The position numbers and the translations under genes are program-made. Below are positions 1 to 6,576 of a stretch of 10,169 nucleotides of DNA, piece by piece (position 1 is the first letter of the stretch; each line of letters starts with the position of its first letter). This stretch comes from GCA-002840015 sp033765245. Lineage in GTDB: Bacteria; Pseudomonadota; Gammaproteobacteria; Xanthomonadales; Xanthomonadaceae. The DNA is taken from assembly GCA_033765245.1 (NCBI GenBank), contig JANRIF010000224.1:1-10169 (forward strand), given 5' to 3'. The notes beneath the pieces were generated by a model. It was not told the origin of the DNA. It made no database searches and saw only the letters and a list, made by a program, of their open reading frames with translations.

Positions 1-12
1 CGGAGGCCGTTG

Positions 13-31
13 GATCGCGATGAAAGCGATC
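13..31 (-). terminator. Stem-loop just downstream of csp
   Basis: A perfect 6-bp inverted repeat (GATCGC / GCGATC) with a 7-base loop begins three bases after the csp stop codon. It has no U-tract, so it may be a weak terminator or a 3'-end stabilising hairpin. The window edge limits what can be judged. Confidence 0.35.
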
Positions 32-33
32 AG

Positions 34-243
34 TTACAGCGGCTGCACCTGGTCAGCCTGCAGGCCCTTCGGGCCCTTGACGACGGTGAAGCTGACCTTC
101 TGGCCTTCCTGCAGCGACTTGAAGCCGCTGCCCTGGATGGCACGAAAATGGACGAACAGGTCTTCGCCGCTCTCCGGGGTGATGAAGCCGAAACCCTTGG
201 CGTCGTTGAACCACTTTACGGTACCCGTCTGACGATCCGACAT
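34..243 (-). CDS. csp: Cold-shock domain protein (CspA family)
   Basis: A 69-residue single cold-shock domain, the usual length for the CspA family. It shows the two nucleic-acid-binding signatures: RNP1 as KGFGFI (residues 16-21) and RNP2 as LFVHF (29-33), plus the W11-F12 aromatic pair. Such proteins bind single-stranded RNA and DNA in the cytoplasm and act as RNA chaperones during cold shock or normal growth. The start (base 243) was chosen because the domain begins here and an AAGGAG ribosome binding site lies at 250-255, six bases upstream. The reading frame stays open upstream to 372 but has no family similarity there. The gene is monocistronic in view, divergent from the thioredoxin-like gene, and has a small stem-loop just after its stop. 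Which csp paralogue it is, and whether it is cold-induced, cannot be told. Confidence 0.96.
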   Translation of the reverse strand: MSDRQTGTVKWFNDAKGFGFITPESGEDLFVHFRAIQGSGFKSLQEGQKVSFTVVKGPKGLQADQVQPL

Positions 244-526
244 GTGCAACTCCTTGAAACGATGGATTGAATTCACTGGCGAAGGAACATCCCGCGCTGG
301 CGACTGAGGTTGCAAGGAGTAAGCGAAGCGAGCGATGAAGCGGATCGTTGGATCTACCGCATCGGGCCACATTCCACCGTGACCCTAGCAAACACAGTGT
401 GCGCACCTTAGCGCGAATTTGCGGATAAAGCGAGCGTTTTCGCACAAGTGCCCAGATCGGGACCGCCCGCGCGCCCCCGCGCCGACGCCGTGGCGCCATC
501 CGCGGCGCCGGGCTATCCTTGCCGGC
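244..526. other. Intergenic region between csp and thioredoxin-like gene; csp leader
   Basis: This 283-base divergent spacer has no convincing gene. On the minus strand two -10-like hexamers, TAAGGT (405-410) and TAGGGT (382-387), would give csp a leader of roughly 130-155 bases. That is similar to the long leaders known for enterobacterial cspA-type genes. No good -35 partner is visible for either hexamer. On the plus strand the last 15 bases hold the candidate promoter of the next gene, listed separately. Confidence 0.4.
514..519 (+). promoter_or_regulatory. Candidate -10 element of a leaderless thioredoxin-like transcript
   Basis: TATCCT, preceded by GGC, lies seven bases before the ATG at 527. 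Transcription normally starts about seven bases after the -10 hexamer, so the mRNA would begin at or next to the start codon. There is no Shine-Dalgarno sequence in front of this ATG. A clear -35 box is not visible. Confidence 0.45.
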
Positions 527-973
527 ATGAAGAAAACCGCAATCAAGTGGCTGCGCCTCGGCGCTCTGTTCGCGCTGGTCTATTTCGGCAACGTGCAGCT
601 CCAGACCTGGCTGGGCGAGCGCGCCCTGCAGCGCACCCAACTGCAGTTTCTCGACATCGGCGCTGGTCTGGCGCAGGCCCAGACCAGCGGCAAACCGGTG
701 CTGGTGGATTTTTCGGCGATCTGGTGCGGTGCCTGCCGCGCCATGCATCAAGACCTGTTCACCGACGCCACCGTGAAATCCGCGCTGGCACGCGACTATG
801 TGCTGGTACGGGTGGATTACGACGCCCCCGAGGCCGAGACGTTCATGCAGCGCTATCAGGTGCACTTCTTCCCGACCTTGGTGGTGTTGTCCGGCGACGG
901 CACGCTACAGCGGCGCCTGCCGGTGCCGCGCACCGCCAGCGAGTTCGTCGCCCTGCTGCACCTGCCCGGCTGA
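527..973 (+). CDS. Thioredoxin-fold protein, membrane-anchored or periplasmic
   Basis: A 148-residue protein with a positively charged N-terminus and a hydrophobic segment at about residues 8-22, which acts as an uncleaved anchor or signal. A thioredoxin-like domain fills the rest. The redox motif is W66-C67-G-A-C70 and the cis-proline is P116 in HFFPTLVV. The GKPVLVDFSAIWC lead-in resembles the DsbD C-terminal domain and other extracytoplasmic thioredoxin-like proteins. It probably reduces or exchanges disulfides in the periplasm; the partner is unknown. The start at 527 was chosen because the hydrophobic segment follows directly. The frame is open upstream to 419, but those residues are low-complexity Arg/Pro sequence. 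No ribosome binding site precedes 527, consistent with leaderless translation. It lies 87 bases before frmA on the same strand and could be co-transcribed, but a role in formaldehyde metabolism is not shown. Confidence 0.88.
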   Translation: MKKTAIKWLRLGALFALVYFGNVQLQTWLGERALQRTQLQFLDIGAGLAQAQTSGKPVLVDFSAIWCGACRAMHQDLFTDATVKSALARDYVLVRVDYDAPEAETFMQRYQVHFFPTLVVLSGDGTLQRRLPVPRTASEFVALLHLPG

Positions 974-1060
974 AATCCGGCGCCCATCGCGATATCCCGG
1001 TCGTCCACGCGGCGGCCTTGTCGGTTGCATCTTTCACCATCCCTTGCGAGGAATTCCGCC

Positions 1061-2170
1061 ATGCAAACCCGCGCCGCCGTGGCCTTCAAGGCCGGTGCTC
1101 CGCTCAGCATTGAAACCGTCGACCTGGAAGGCCCGCGTGCGGGCGAAGTGCTGGTCGAGATCAAGGCGACCGGCATCTGCCACACCGACGCCTTCACCCT
1201 GTCGGGCACCGATCCGGAGGGGTTGTTCCCGGCGATCCTCGGCCACGAGGGCGCGGGCGTGGTGGTCGACGTCGGGCCCGGCGTGAAGTCACTGAAGAAG
1301 GGCGATCACGTGATCCCGCTGTACACGCCCGAATGCCGCGAGTGCGAGTACTGTCTCAACCCCAAGACCAATCTTTGCCAGGCGATCCGCAGCACTCAGG
1401 GCCAGGGCCTGATGCCCGACGGCAGCAGCCGCTTTTCCATTGGCGGCGAGAAGCTGCACCACTACATGGGCTGCTCCACATTTTCCAATTTCACCGTGCT
1501 GCCGGAGATCGCGCTGGCGAAGATCCGCGAGGACGCGCCGTTCGACAAGGTCTGCTACATCGGTTGCGGCGTCACCACCGGCATCGGCGCAGTGATCTTC
1601 ACCGCCAAGGTCGAGGTGGGTGCGAAGGTGGTGGTGTTCGGTCTCGGTGGGATCGGTCTGAACGTGATCCAGGGCGCGCGTCTGGCGGGTGCCGACATGA
1701 TCGTCGGGGTCGATCTGAACCCCGCGCGCGAGCAACTGGCGCGCAAGTTCGGCATGACCCACTTCGTCAACCCGAAGGAGGTCGGAGGCGATCTGGTGCC
1801 GTATCTGGTGGACCTCACCAAGGGCGGCGCCGATTACAGCTTCGAGTGCATCGGCAATGTGAACGTGATGCGGCAGGCACTGGAGTGCTGCCACAAGGGT
1901 TGGGGTACGTCGGTCATCATCGGCGTGGCGCCGGCCGGCGCGGAGATATCCACCCGTCCGTTCCAACTGGTCACCGGCCGCAACTGGCGCGGCAGCGCGT
2001 TCGGCGGCGCGCGCGGACGCAGCGACGTGCCGCGCATCGTCGACTGGTACATGGAAGGCAAGATCAACATCAACGATCTGATCACCCACACCCTGCCGCT
2101 GGAGCGCATCAACGAAGGCTTCGATCTGATGCATCGCGGCGAGTCGATCCGCAGCGTGGTGGTCTACTGA
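1061..2170 (+). CDS. frmA: S-(hydroxymethyl)glutathione dehydrogenase / class III alcohol dehydrogenase
   Basis: A 369-residue zinc-dependent medium-chain dehydrogenase of the usual class III length. It oxidises S-(hydroxymethyl)glutathione, the spontaneous formaldehyde–glutathione adduct, to S-formylglutathione with NAD+, and family members can also reduce S-nitrosoglutathione. Catalytic-zinc ligands C40, H62 and C169 (in IGCGVTTG) are present, with E63 beside H62. The structural-zinc cysteines are C92, C95, C98 and C106. The nucleotide-binding loop is GLGGIG at 195-200, with acidic D218 favouring NAD. Class III hallmarks include D51/E53 and R110 before TQGQGLMPDG, the arginine that binds the glutathione carboxylate. 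The start at 1061 has GAGGA eight bases upstream; an in-frame ATG 12 codons earlier lacks support. The stop overlaps the next gene's ATG by one base. No frmR-type repressor gene lies upstream in the window. Confidence 0.97.
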   Translation: MQTRAAVAFKAGAPLSIETVDLEGPRAGEVLVEIKATGICHTDAFTLSGTDPEGLFPAILGHEGAGVVVDVGPGVKSLKKGDHVIPLYTPECRECEYCLNPKTNLCQAIRSTQGQGLMPDGSSRFSIGGEKLHHYMGCSTFSNFTVLPEIALAKIREDAPFDKVCYIGCGVTTGIGAVIFTAKVEVGAKVVVFGLGGIGLNVIQGARLAGADMIVGVDLNPAREQLARKFGMTHFVNPKEVGGDLVPYLVDLTKGGADYSFECIGNVNVMRQALECCHKGWGTSVIIGVAPAGAEISTRPFQLVTGRNWRGSAFGGARGRSDVPRIVDWYMEGKININDLITHTLPLERINEGFDLMHRGESIRSVVVY

Positions 2171-3018
2171 TGACGCTGGAGGCACTGAGCGAACAGCGTT
2201 GCTTCGGCGGCGTGCAAGGCTTCTATCGCATGCACTCCGACGCCTGTGCGGCGCCGATGCGCTTTGGCGTCTACCTGCCGCCGCAGGCGCAAACGCGGCG
2301 GGTGCCGGCGCTGTGGTGCCTGGCGGGATTGACCTGCAGCGAGGAAACCTTTTCGATCAAGGCCGGTGCGCAACGTGTCGCCGCCGAACTGGGGCTGGCG
2401 CTGGTCACACCCGACACCAGCCCGCGCAGCACCGGCATCGCCGGCGAGGCAGACGACTGGGAGTTCGGCGCCGGCGCGGGGTTCTACCTCGATGCGACGC
2501 AGGCGCCGTGGTCGACGCACTTTCGCATGTACAGCCACGTGGTGAGCGAGTTGCCGGAGTGGATTGGCGAACACTTCGCGATCGACACCGCGCGACTCGG
2601 TATCCTGGGGCATTCGATGGGCGGCCACGGTGCGCTGACCATCGCCCTGCGCAACCCGCAGCGTTTTCGTTCGGTGTCGGCGTTCGCGCCCATCGTGGCG
2701 CCCTCGCGCGTGCCATGGGGTGAAAAGGCGTTTTCGCGCTTCCTCGGCGAGGATCGCGCGACGTGGCGCGCGTACGATGCGTGCGCGCTGCTGGCGGAGC
2801 ATCGTTTCCCGGGCACCATCGTGGTCGACCAAGGCGAGGATGATCGCTTCCTCGACCTGCAATTGCGCCCGCATCTGTTCGAAGCGGCGTGTGCCACGAC
2901 GGGACAGGCGCTGAGCCTGCGCCGCCACTCGGGCTACGACCACAGCTATTGGTTCATCCAAAGCTTCATCGCGGATCATCTGCGACATCACGCGGCGGCC
3001 CTGAACGCCTCCGCGTGA
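2170..3018 (+). CDS. fghA: S-formylglutathione hydrolase
   Basis: A 282-residue alpha/beta-hydrolase of the esterase D / FrmB family, full length. It hydrolyses S-formylglutathione to formate and glutathione, completing the cytosolic detoxification begun by frmA. The nucleophile is S149 in GHSMGG (147-152). The acid is most likely D225 in the family motif DQGxxDxFL (220-228), and the catalytic histidine is H258 in YDHSYWF. The family lead-in CLAGLTCSEETF (50-61) is also intact. The ATG shares one base with the frmA stop (TGATG), which indicates translational coupling and fixes the start, although the frame is open further upstream inside frmA. A strong stem-loop follows 80 bases after the stop. 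The pair forms a compact two-gene detoxification operon. Confidence 0.96.
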   Translation: MTLEALSEQRCFGGVQGFYRMHSDACAAPMRFGVYLPPQAQTRRVPALWCLAGLTCSEETFSIKAGAQRVAAELGLALVTPDTSPRSTGIAGEADDWEFGAGAGFYLDATQAPWSTHFRMYSHVVSELPEWIGEHFAIDTARLGILGHSMGGHGALTIALRNPQRFRSVSAFAPIVAPSRVPWGEKAFSRFLGEDRATWRAYDACALLAEHRFPGTIVVDQGEDDRFLDLQLRPHLFEAACATTGQALSLRRHSGYDHSYWFIQSFIADHLRHHAAALNASA

Positions 3019-3097
3019 CATCACCGCGCATCAGGTTACGCAGCACACCGATGTGCAAGTACCGCGATGCGGGGCGCACCCGCTCGCGGGGCGGCCT

Positions 3098-3131
3098 GGA
3101 TCAGCCCCGGACATGATCCGGGGCGTGATCC
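3098..3131. terminator. Stem-loop between convergent fghA and TonB receptor genes
   Basis: GCCCCGGA (3104-3111) pairs with TCCGGGGC (3117-3124) around the loop CATGA. The stem extends outward by GGATCA / TGATCC across a single bulged G (3125), giving about 14 bp. It lies between two converging genes, 20 bases from the receptor stop, so it can act on both transcripts. Neither side has a clear U-tract, so stopping may rely on Rho or on the hairpin acting as a 3' block. Confidence 0.6.
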
Positions 3132-3150
3132 GTGACTGCCGATACCGCTA

Positions 3151-5430
3151 TCAGAAGCGCGCAGTGAACTCGATGCCGTAGGTCGCCGGCTCGTTGACGA
3201 AGCCCGTGAGGTTGTTGAAGTCGATGCCGCCGACGACTTCCTTCTCGTTGAGGATGTTGCGCCCGAACACGGCGAACTCGTTGTTGCCGTAGTTCCAGTT
3301 GTAGCCCACCCGCAAGCCGCCTTCCAGCAACGGCGACCCGGTGAACTCCGGCGAGTCGTACAGGAAGAAATTGACTTCGCTGCGATAGGCCCAGTCGGTG
3401 TAGAAGAACACCTCGGCGCCATCGCCCATCGGGATGCTGTAGCGCGCAGTCAGGTTGTTGACCCATTCCGGAGCCTGCGGCAGACGGTTGCCATCGAGCA
3501 GCGCCAGCGTGGTGCCGCCGACCACCACGGTCGGATCGAGGATGGTGCAGCCCGAACCGCAGACCTGGGTCGCGAGCGTCTTGTCCTTGATCTCGGTCTC
3601 GTTGCGACTGGCGCCGAAGGTCACCAGCAGGTTGTCGGTGATGTAGGCCTCGATGTCGAACTCGAAGCCTTCGCCGGTGGTCTTGTCGGCGTTGATCAGG
3701 CGGTTGAAGTTGGCGCCGCCGCCGACCGCAGTGAGCTGCTGATTGTTCATGTCGTAATGGAACACGGTGAAGCTGGCGCGGACGCGGTCATCCAGCAACT
3801 GCGCCTTGATGCCCGCCTCGTAGGAGATCAGCGATTCGGACTTGGCCACCGAGATGGTGTCGCCGAACAACAGCCGACCCTGCACGCTGGGAGCGCGATA
3901 ACCGCGAGCGACCCGGCTGAACACATTGACCTGATCGTTGACGGTGTACACCGCGCTGGCGTCCCAGCTCAGGTCGGTGTCGCTGGGGTTGGCGGTGATC
4001 AGGCCGGTCGGCGGCGCGCCGAACGGCGACACCAGACGCTCCGCCTGGAAGTTCTTGTCGTCGTTGGTATAGCGCAGGCCGCCGCGCAGCTTGAGGCGAT
4101 CGTTCACGTCGAAGTCGCCGGAGGCAAACAGCGCCCATGTAGTGTTGTCCTGCTTCTGCCGGGCAAATCCGTTTTGCACGCCGCCTGCGAGCGTGTCGTA
4201 GTTGAAGCTGTCGACAGTGATGTTCTCGTCGAAATAATAGAAGCCCGCCTGCCAGTCGAAGCGCCCCCATTCATTGGATTCGACGCGGAACTCCTGAGTG
4301 ACCTGATCGTGCTTGGGCAACCCGTCGGCCGACTCGGCCGGGAACGGAATGAAGCCGGGGCCGAAGTTGCCCGCGCCGAGGAACGCCGCGCCGAAGCCGC
4401 CGTCGATGTCGCCGCGGCTGAATACGTCGGCATTCTCGTAGCCGGTGATCGAGTACAGGGTCATGCTGCCGAGGTTCCAGCGCAGCTTGGCGCTGCCGCC
4501 GAAGGTATCGAGCTCCTGGTCGTTGCGGCCGTCGATGGAGACGCGGGTGCGCTTGAAGTCGTGCACCAGATCGCCCAGCCCCGGGCGGATGATGTTGGCG
4601 CGGAACAGGCGCGCGGTGCCGTCCAGGGTGCGCGCGTGCGCATTGAACAAGGCGTAGAAGTCATCACTGGGCTCGAACAGCAACTGCCCGCGCACTGCGC
4701 CTTCCTCGTATCCCTCCAGCGCGTTCTTCTGACCGGTGAAGGCGTTGTCGACGTAATCGTCGCGTCGCTGGTACAGCGCCGAGATACGGCCCGATACCAC
4801 CGGTGTGAGACCGCCGCTGAGCGCGCCCTCGAAGTTGACGGTATCGAAGCGGCCGTAGGATACCTGGCCGTAGCCCTCCTTCTCCTGAGTCGGCTTGGCC
4901 GAGTCAAACTTGACCACGCCGGCCGGGGTGTTGCGGCCGAACAAGGTGCCCTGCGGACCACGCAGCACTTCCACTTGATCGAGGTCGAACACTGGGAAGC
5001 CCTTGAGGATCGGGTTCTCCTGCACGATGTCGTCATACACCAGCGATACCGGCTGCGAAGCATTGAGATCGAAATCAGTGTTGCCGAGGCCGCGGATGTA
5101 GAAACGCGGGAATGCGCGTCCGAACGAGGACTCGATGTTCAGGCTCGGCACGCGCGCCGACAGAAAGCGGATGTCGTCGCCGCCGGAACCGATCACGTCG
5201 AGCTTCTCCGCGCTCAGCGTGGTGATCGACACCGGTACGTCCTTGATGTCTTCAGTACGCCGCTGCGCGGTGACCTTGACCGCATCGAGCTTGGCAGGAT
5301 TGCCCGTCGTCGCCTCGTCCTGCGCCGGCTCCTGCGCCATCGCGCCAGTGAACGGCAACGCCAAGGCCACGGCCAGCGCCAGCGCGCTGCGAGTCGGACG
5401 GACGGTACCCGCGTGTGAATTCCTGATCAT
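3151..5430 (-). CDS. TonB-dependent outer-membrane receptor
   Basis: A 759-residue TonB-dependent receptor. A signal peptide ends at about A32 (AMA before QEPAQ). A TonB-box-like LDAVKVTAQR (48-57) follows, then the plug domain with FYIRGLGN (110-117) and the conserved VEVLRGPQGTLFGRN (153-167). The rest is a 22-strand-type beta-barrel ending in the outer-membrane C-terminal phenylalanine (TARF). It imports a scarce ligand across the outer membrane using TonB–ExbBD energy. The substrate may be a siderophore, vitamin or oligosaccharide and cannot be told from sequence. The only cysteines in the mature protein appear to be C624 and C628 (CGSGC), probably a small disulfide in an extracellular loop. 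The start at 5430 was chosen for the signal peptide and the GGGGGAG ribosome binding site at 5437-5443. Upstream in-frame ATGs would put 44 or fewer non-signal residues in front. No TonB, ECF sigma or transport genes adjoin it. Confidence 0.94.
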   Translation of the reverse strand: MIRNSHAGTVRPTRSALALAVALALPFTGAMAQEPAQDEATTGNPAKLDAVKVTAQRRTEDIKDVPVSITTLSAEKLDVIGSGGDDIRFLSARVPSLNIESSFGRAFPRFYIRGLGNTDFDLNASQPVSLVYDDIVQENPILKGFPVFDLDQVEVLRGPQGTLFGRNTPAGVVKFDSAKPTQEKEGYGQVSYGRFDTVNFEGALSGGLTPVVSGRISALYQRRDDYVDNAFTGQKNALEGYEEGAVRGQLLFEPSDDFYALFNAHARTLDGTARLFRANIIRPGLGDLVHDFKRTRVSIDGRNDQELDTFGGSAKLRWNLGSMTLYSITGYENADVFSRGDIDGGFGAAFLGAGNFGPGFIPFPAESADGLPKHDQVTQEFRVESNEWGRFDWQAGFYYFDENITVDSFNYDTLAGGVQNGFARQKQDNTTWALFASGDFDVNDRLKLRGGLRYTNDDKNFQAERLVSPFGAPPTGLITANPSDTDLSWDASAVYTVNDQVNVFSRVARGYRAPSVQGRLLFGDTISVAKSESLISYEAGIKAQLLDDRVRASFTVFHYDMNNQQLTAVGGGANFNRLINADKTTGEGFEFDIEAYITDNLLVTFGASRNETEIKDKTLATQVCGSGCTILDPTVVVGGTTLALLDGNRLPQAPEWVNNLTARYSIPMGDGAEVFFYTDWAYRSEVNFFLYDSPEFTGSPLLEGGLRVGYNWNYGNNEFAVFGRNILNEKEVVGGIDFNNLTGFVNEPATYGIEFTARF

Positions 5431-5829
5431 GTGTCGCTCCCCCAATGGATGGTCCGCTTCCGCAACGTTCGCGGAAGGCATGCTCATGTTGCAGACCGGA
5501 GTGAACCCGGGTGCTTTATTCGCGTGGCGCCCCGGCAGCCGCCCCAGGCACCACCGTCGCAACGAATGCTTAACAAACCGGCACAGCGTACCGCGCGGCG
5601 ACGCCCACGAAAAGACCTAGCTGGATGGGATCCAACCGCCTCGGACGCGATGCAAATGAAATGCCGCATTCGGGCGACGAGCGCTCCACCCCACCTTGCC
5701 GTTCGCGCGCTCCCACGCCAAGGCCGGGGCCACACGACGCGCTCGCCCGGCCACGCAAGCATCGGACGTCGTCGAGACACCCGACTCATGCGATGCTGGC
5801 CCCACTCGTCCGACGGATTCTTCAGCAAT
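5431..5829. other. Intergenic region between TonB receptor and DUF456 gene
   Basis: This 399-base divergent spacer holds no gene I can support. It contains the receptor's ribosome binding site, the 7-bp palindrome at 5457-5477 (listed separately), and an A/T-richer patch near 5515-5580 that is the likeliest receptor promoter zone. It also has a spaced inverted repeat AGCATCG (5758-5764) / CGATGCT (5791-5797) just before the DUF456 gene. No confident -35/-10 pair or Fur box was found. Confidence 0.4.
5457..5477 (-). promoter_or_regulatory. Palindrome in the receptor leader (hairpin or LacI-type operator candidate)
   Basis: CTTCCGC / GCGGAAG form a perfect 7-bp inverted repeat around AACGTTC, 27 to 47 bases upstream of the receptor start codon and close to its ribosome binding site. 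In RNA it could be a hairpin affecting translation. In DNA it resembles LacI-family operators, whose core is often AACGTT, but with one extra base in the spacing. No regulator gene lies nearby. Confidence 0.35.
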
Positions 5830-6312
5830 ATGAATACGGCACTCTATGTGCTCGCTGCCCTGATGATCCTCATTGGCCTGGCCGGGGTGTTGCTGCCGGT
5901 GCTGCCGGGCATGGTGCTGATGTTTGCCGGCATGGTGCTGGCGGCGTGGGTAGGCCAATTCGCGGTGATCGGGCCGTGGACATTGGGCTTGCTGGCGGCA
6001 TTGACGCTGGCCTCGATCGCCGTTGACGTGCTGGCGGGCCTGATCGGCGCGCAACGGGTCGGCGCCAGCCGGCAGGCGCTGTTGGGCGCCGCTCTCGGCT
6101 CGCTGGTAGGGCTTGGCTTCGGATTGCCGGGACTGCTGATCGGGCCGTTCGCGGGCGCCTTGTTCGGCGAGCTGTTGCACGTGCGCGATCTGGCGCGCGC
6201 GTCGCGGGTCGGCGCCGCGACCTGGGTTGGGCTGCTGCTGGGAGCCGTACTGAAAGCCGCGCTGGCACTGGTGATGCTCGGCGTGTTCGGCTTTGCGTTG
6301 CTGATCGACTGA
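5830..6312 (+). CDS. DUF456 family membrane protein
   Basis: A 160-residue, very hydrophobic protein matching the DUF456 family, whose molecular function is not known to me. It is almost wholly membrane-embedded: hydrophobic stretches at about residues 5-22, 26-42, 50-73, 84-112 and 128-158. Glycine-rich family signatures are visible: LLPVLPGMVL (21-30), GASRQALLGAALGSLVG (78-94) and GPFAGALFGEL (105-115). These recall glycine-zipper helix packing. The start at 5830 places the first helix at the N-terminus. An alternative in-frame ATG at 5788 would add 14 polar residues. No clear ribosome binding site precedes 5830, so the start is less certain than for its neighbours. It stands alone: divergent from the TonB receptor and separated by REP sequences from the next gene. 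Confidence 0.85.
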   Translation: MNTALYVLAALMILIGLAGVLLPVLPGMVLMFAGMVLAAWVGQFAVIGPWTLGLLAALTLASIAVDVLAGLIGAQRVGASRQALLGAALGSLVGLGFGLPGLLIGPFAGALFGELLHVRDLARASRVGAATWVGLLLGAVLKAALALVMLGVFGFALLID

Positions 6313-6364
6313 GCGCCGACGACGGCCGACGCCCTTATGCCGAGGTGGAGGGCGCCTTGTGCTC

Positions 6365-6440
6365 TTGTGGGAGGCCGCTTGCGGGCGACCGATGGTTCGA
6401 CTGCGCGCGGCACCTGTCGCGCGCAAGCGCGCTCCCACAA
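6365..6440. repeat. Inverted pair of REP-like palindromic elements
   Basis: Two 25-base units in opposite orientation (6365-6389 and 6416-6440), separated by 26 bases, agree at 22 of 25 positions once one is reverse-complemented. Each begins with TTGTGGGAG, ends in GCGAC, and holds its own small hairpin: CCGC-TT-GCGG in the first and GCGCGC-AA-GCGCGC in the second. The whole can fold into one long stem. This is the layout of REP doublets (BIMEs) found between genes in Pseudomonas and Xanthomonadales. The position after DUF456 suggests an added 3'-end or termination role. No RAYT transposase gene is in the window. Confidence 0.8.
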
Positions 6441-6543
6441 AAATGCGCACCGACGACTGCCTACGGGCAACCGCGGCATGCCATGCACCACTGTGTTCCG
6501 CCAACGCAACGGCCAATCGCGTCGATTCGCCGCAGCGAGCGGC

Positions 6544-6549
6544 TATGCT
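6544..6549 (+). promoter_or_regulatory. Candidate -10 element of the flavin oxidoreductase gene
   Basis: TATGCT, preceded by GGC, lies 28 bases before the ATG and 15 bases before the AGGAG ribosome binding site (6564-6568). This is a sensible spacing for a short-leader transcript. No matching -35 box is evident. Confidence 0.4.
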
Positions 6550-6576
6550 CGCGCATCGTTTCCAGGAGTTGCCGCA

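Noticed and set aside
1333..2169. N-terminal extension of S-formylglutathione hydrolase through the frmA region
   Set aside because: The frame happens to stay open, but the family domain begins at 2170 and that ATG overlaps the frmA stop.
3757..5418. Long open frame (553 codons) on the plus strand antisense to the TonB receptor
   Set aside because: It is the complement of a clear receptor gene in high-GC DNA. Its translation is rich in Ala, Val, Glu and Arg with no recognisable domain, and it has no ribosome binding site.
5758..5797. Spaced inverted repeat AGCATCG / CGATGCT before DUF456 as an operator
   Set aside because: The 7-base arms are 26 bases apart in GC-rich sequence, which could arise by chance, and no promoter can be placed around it.
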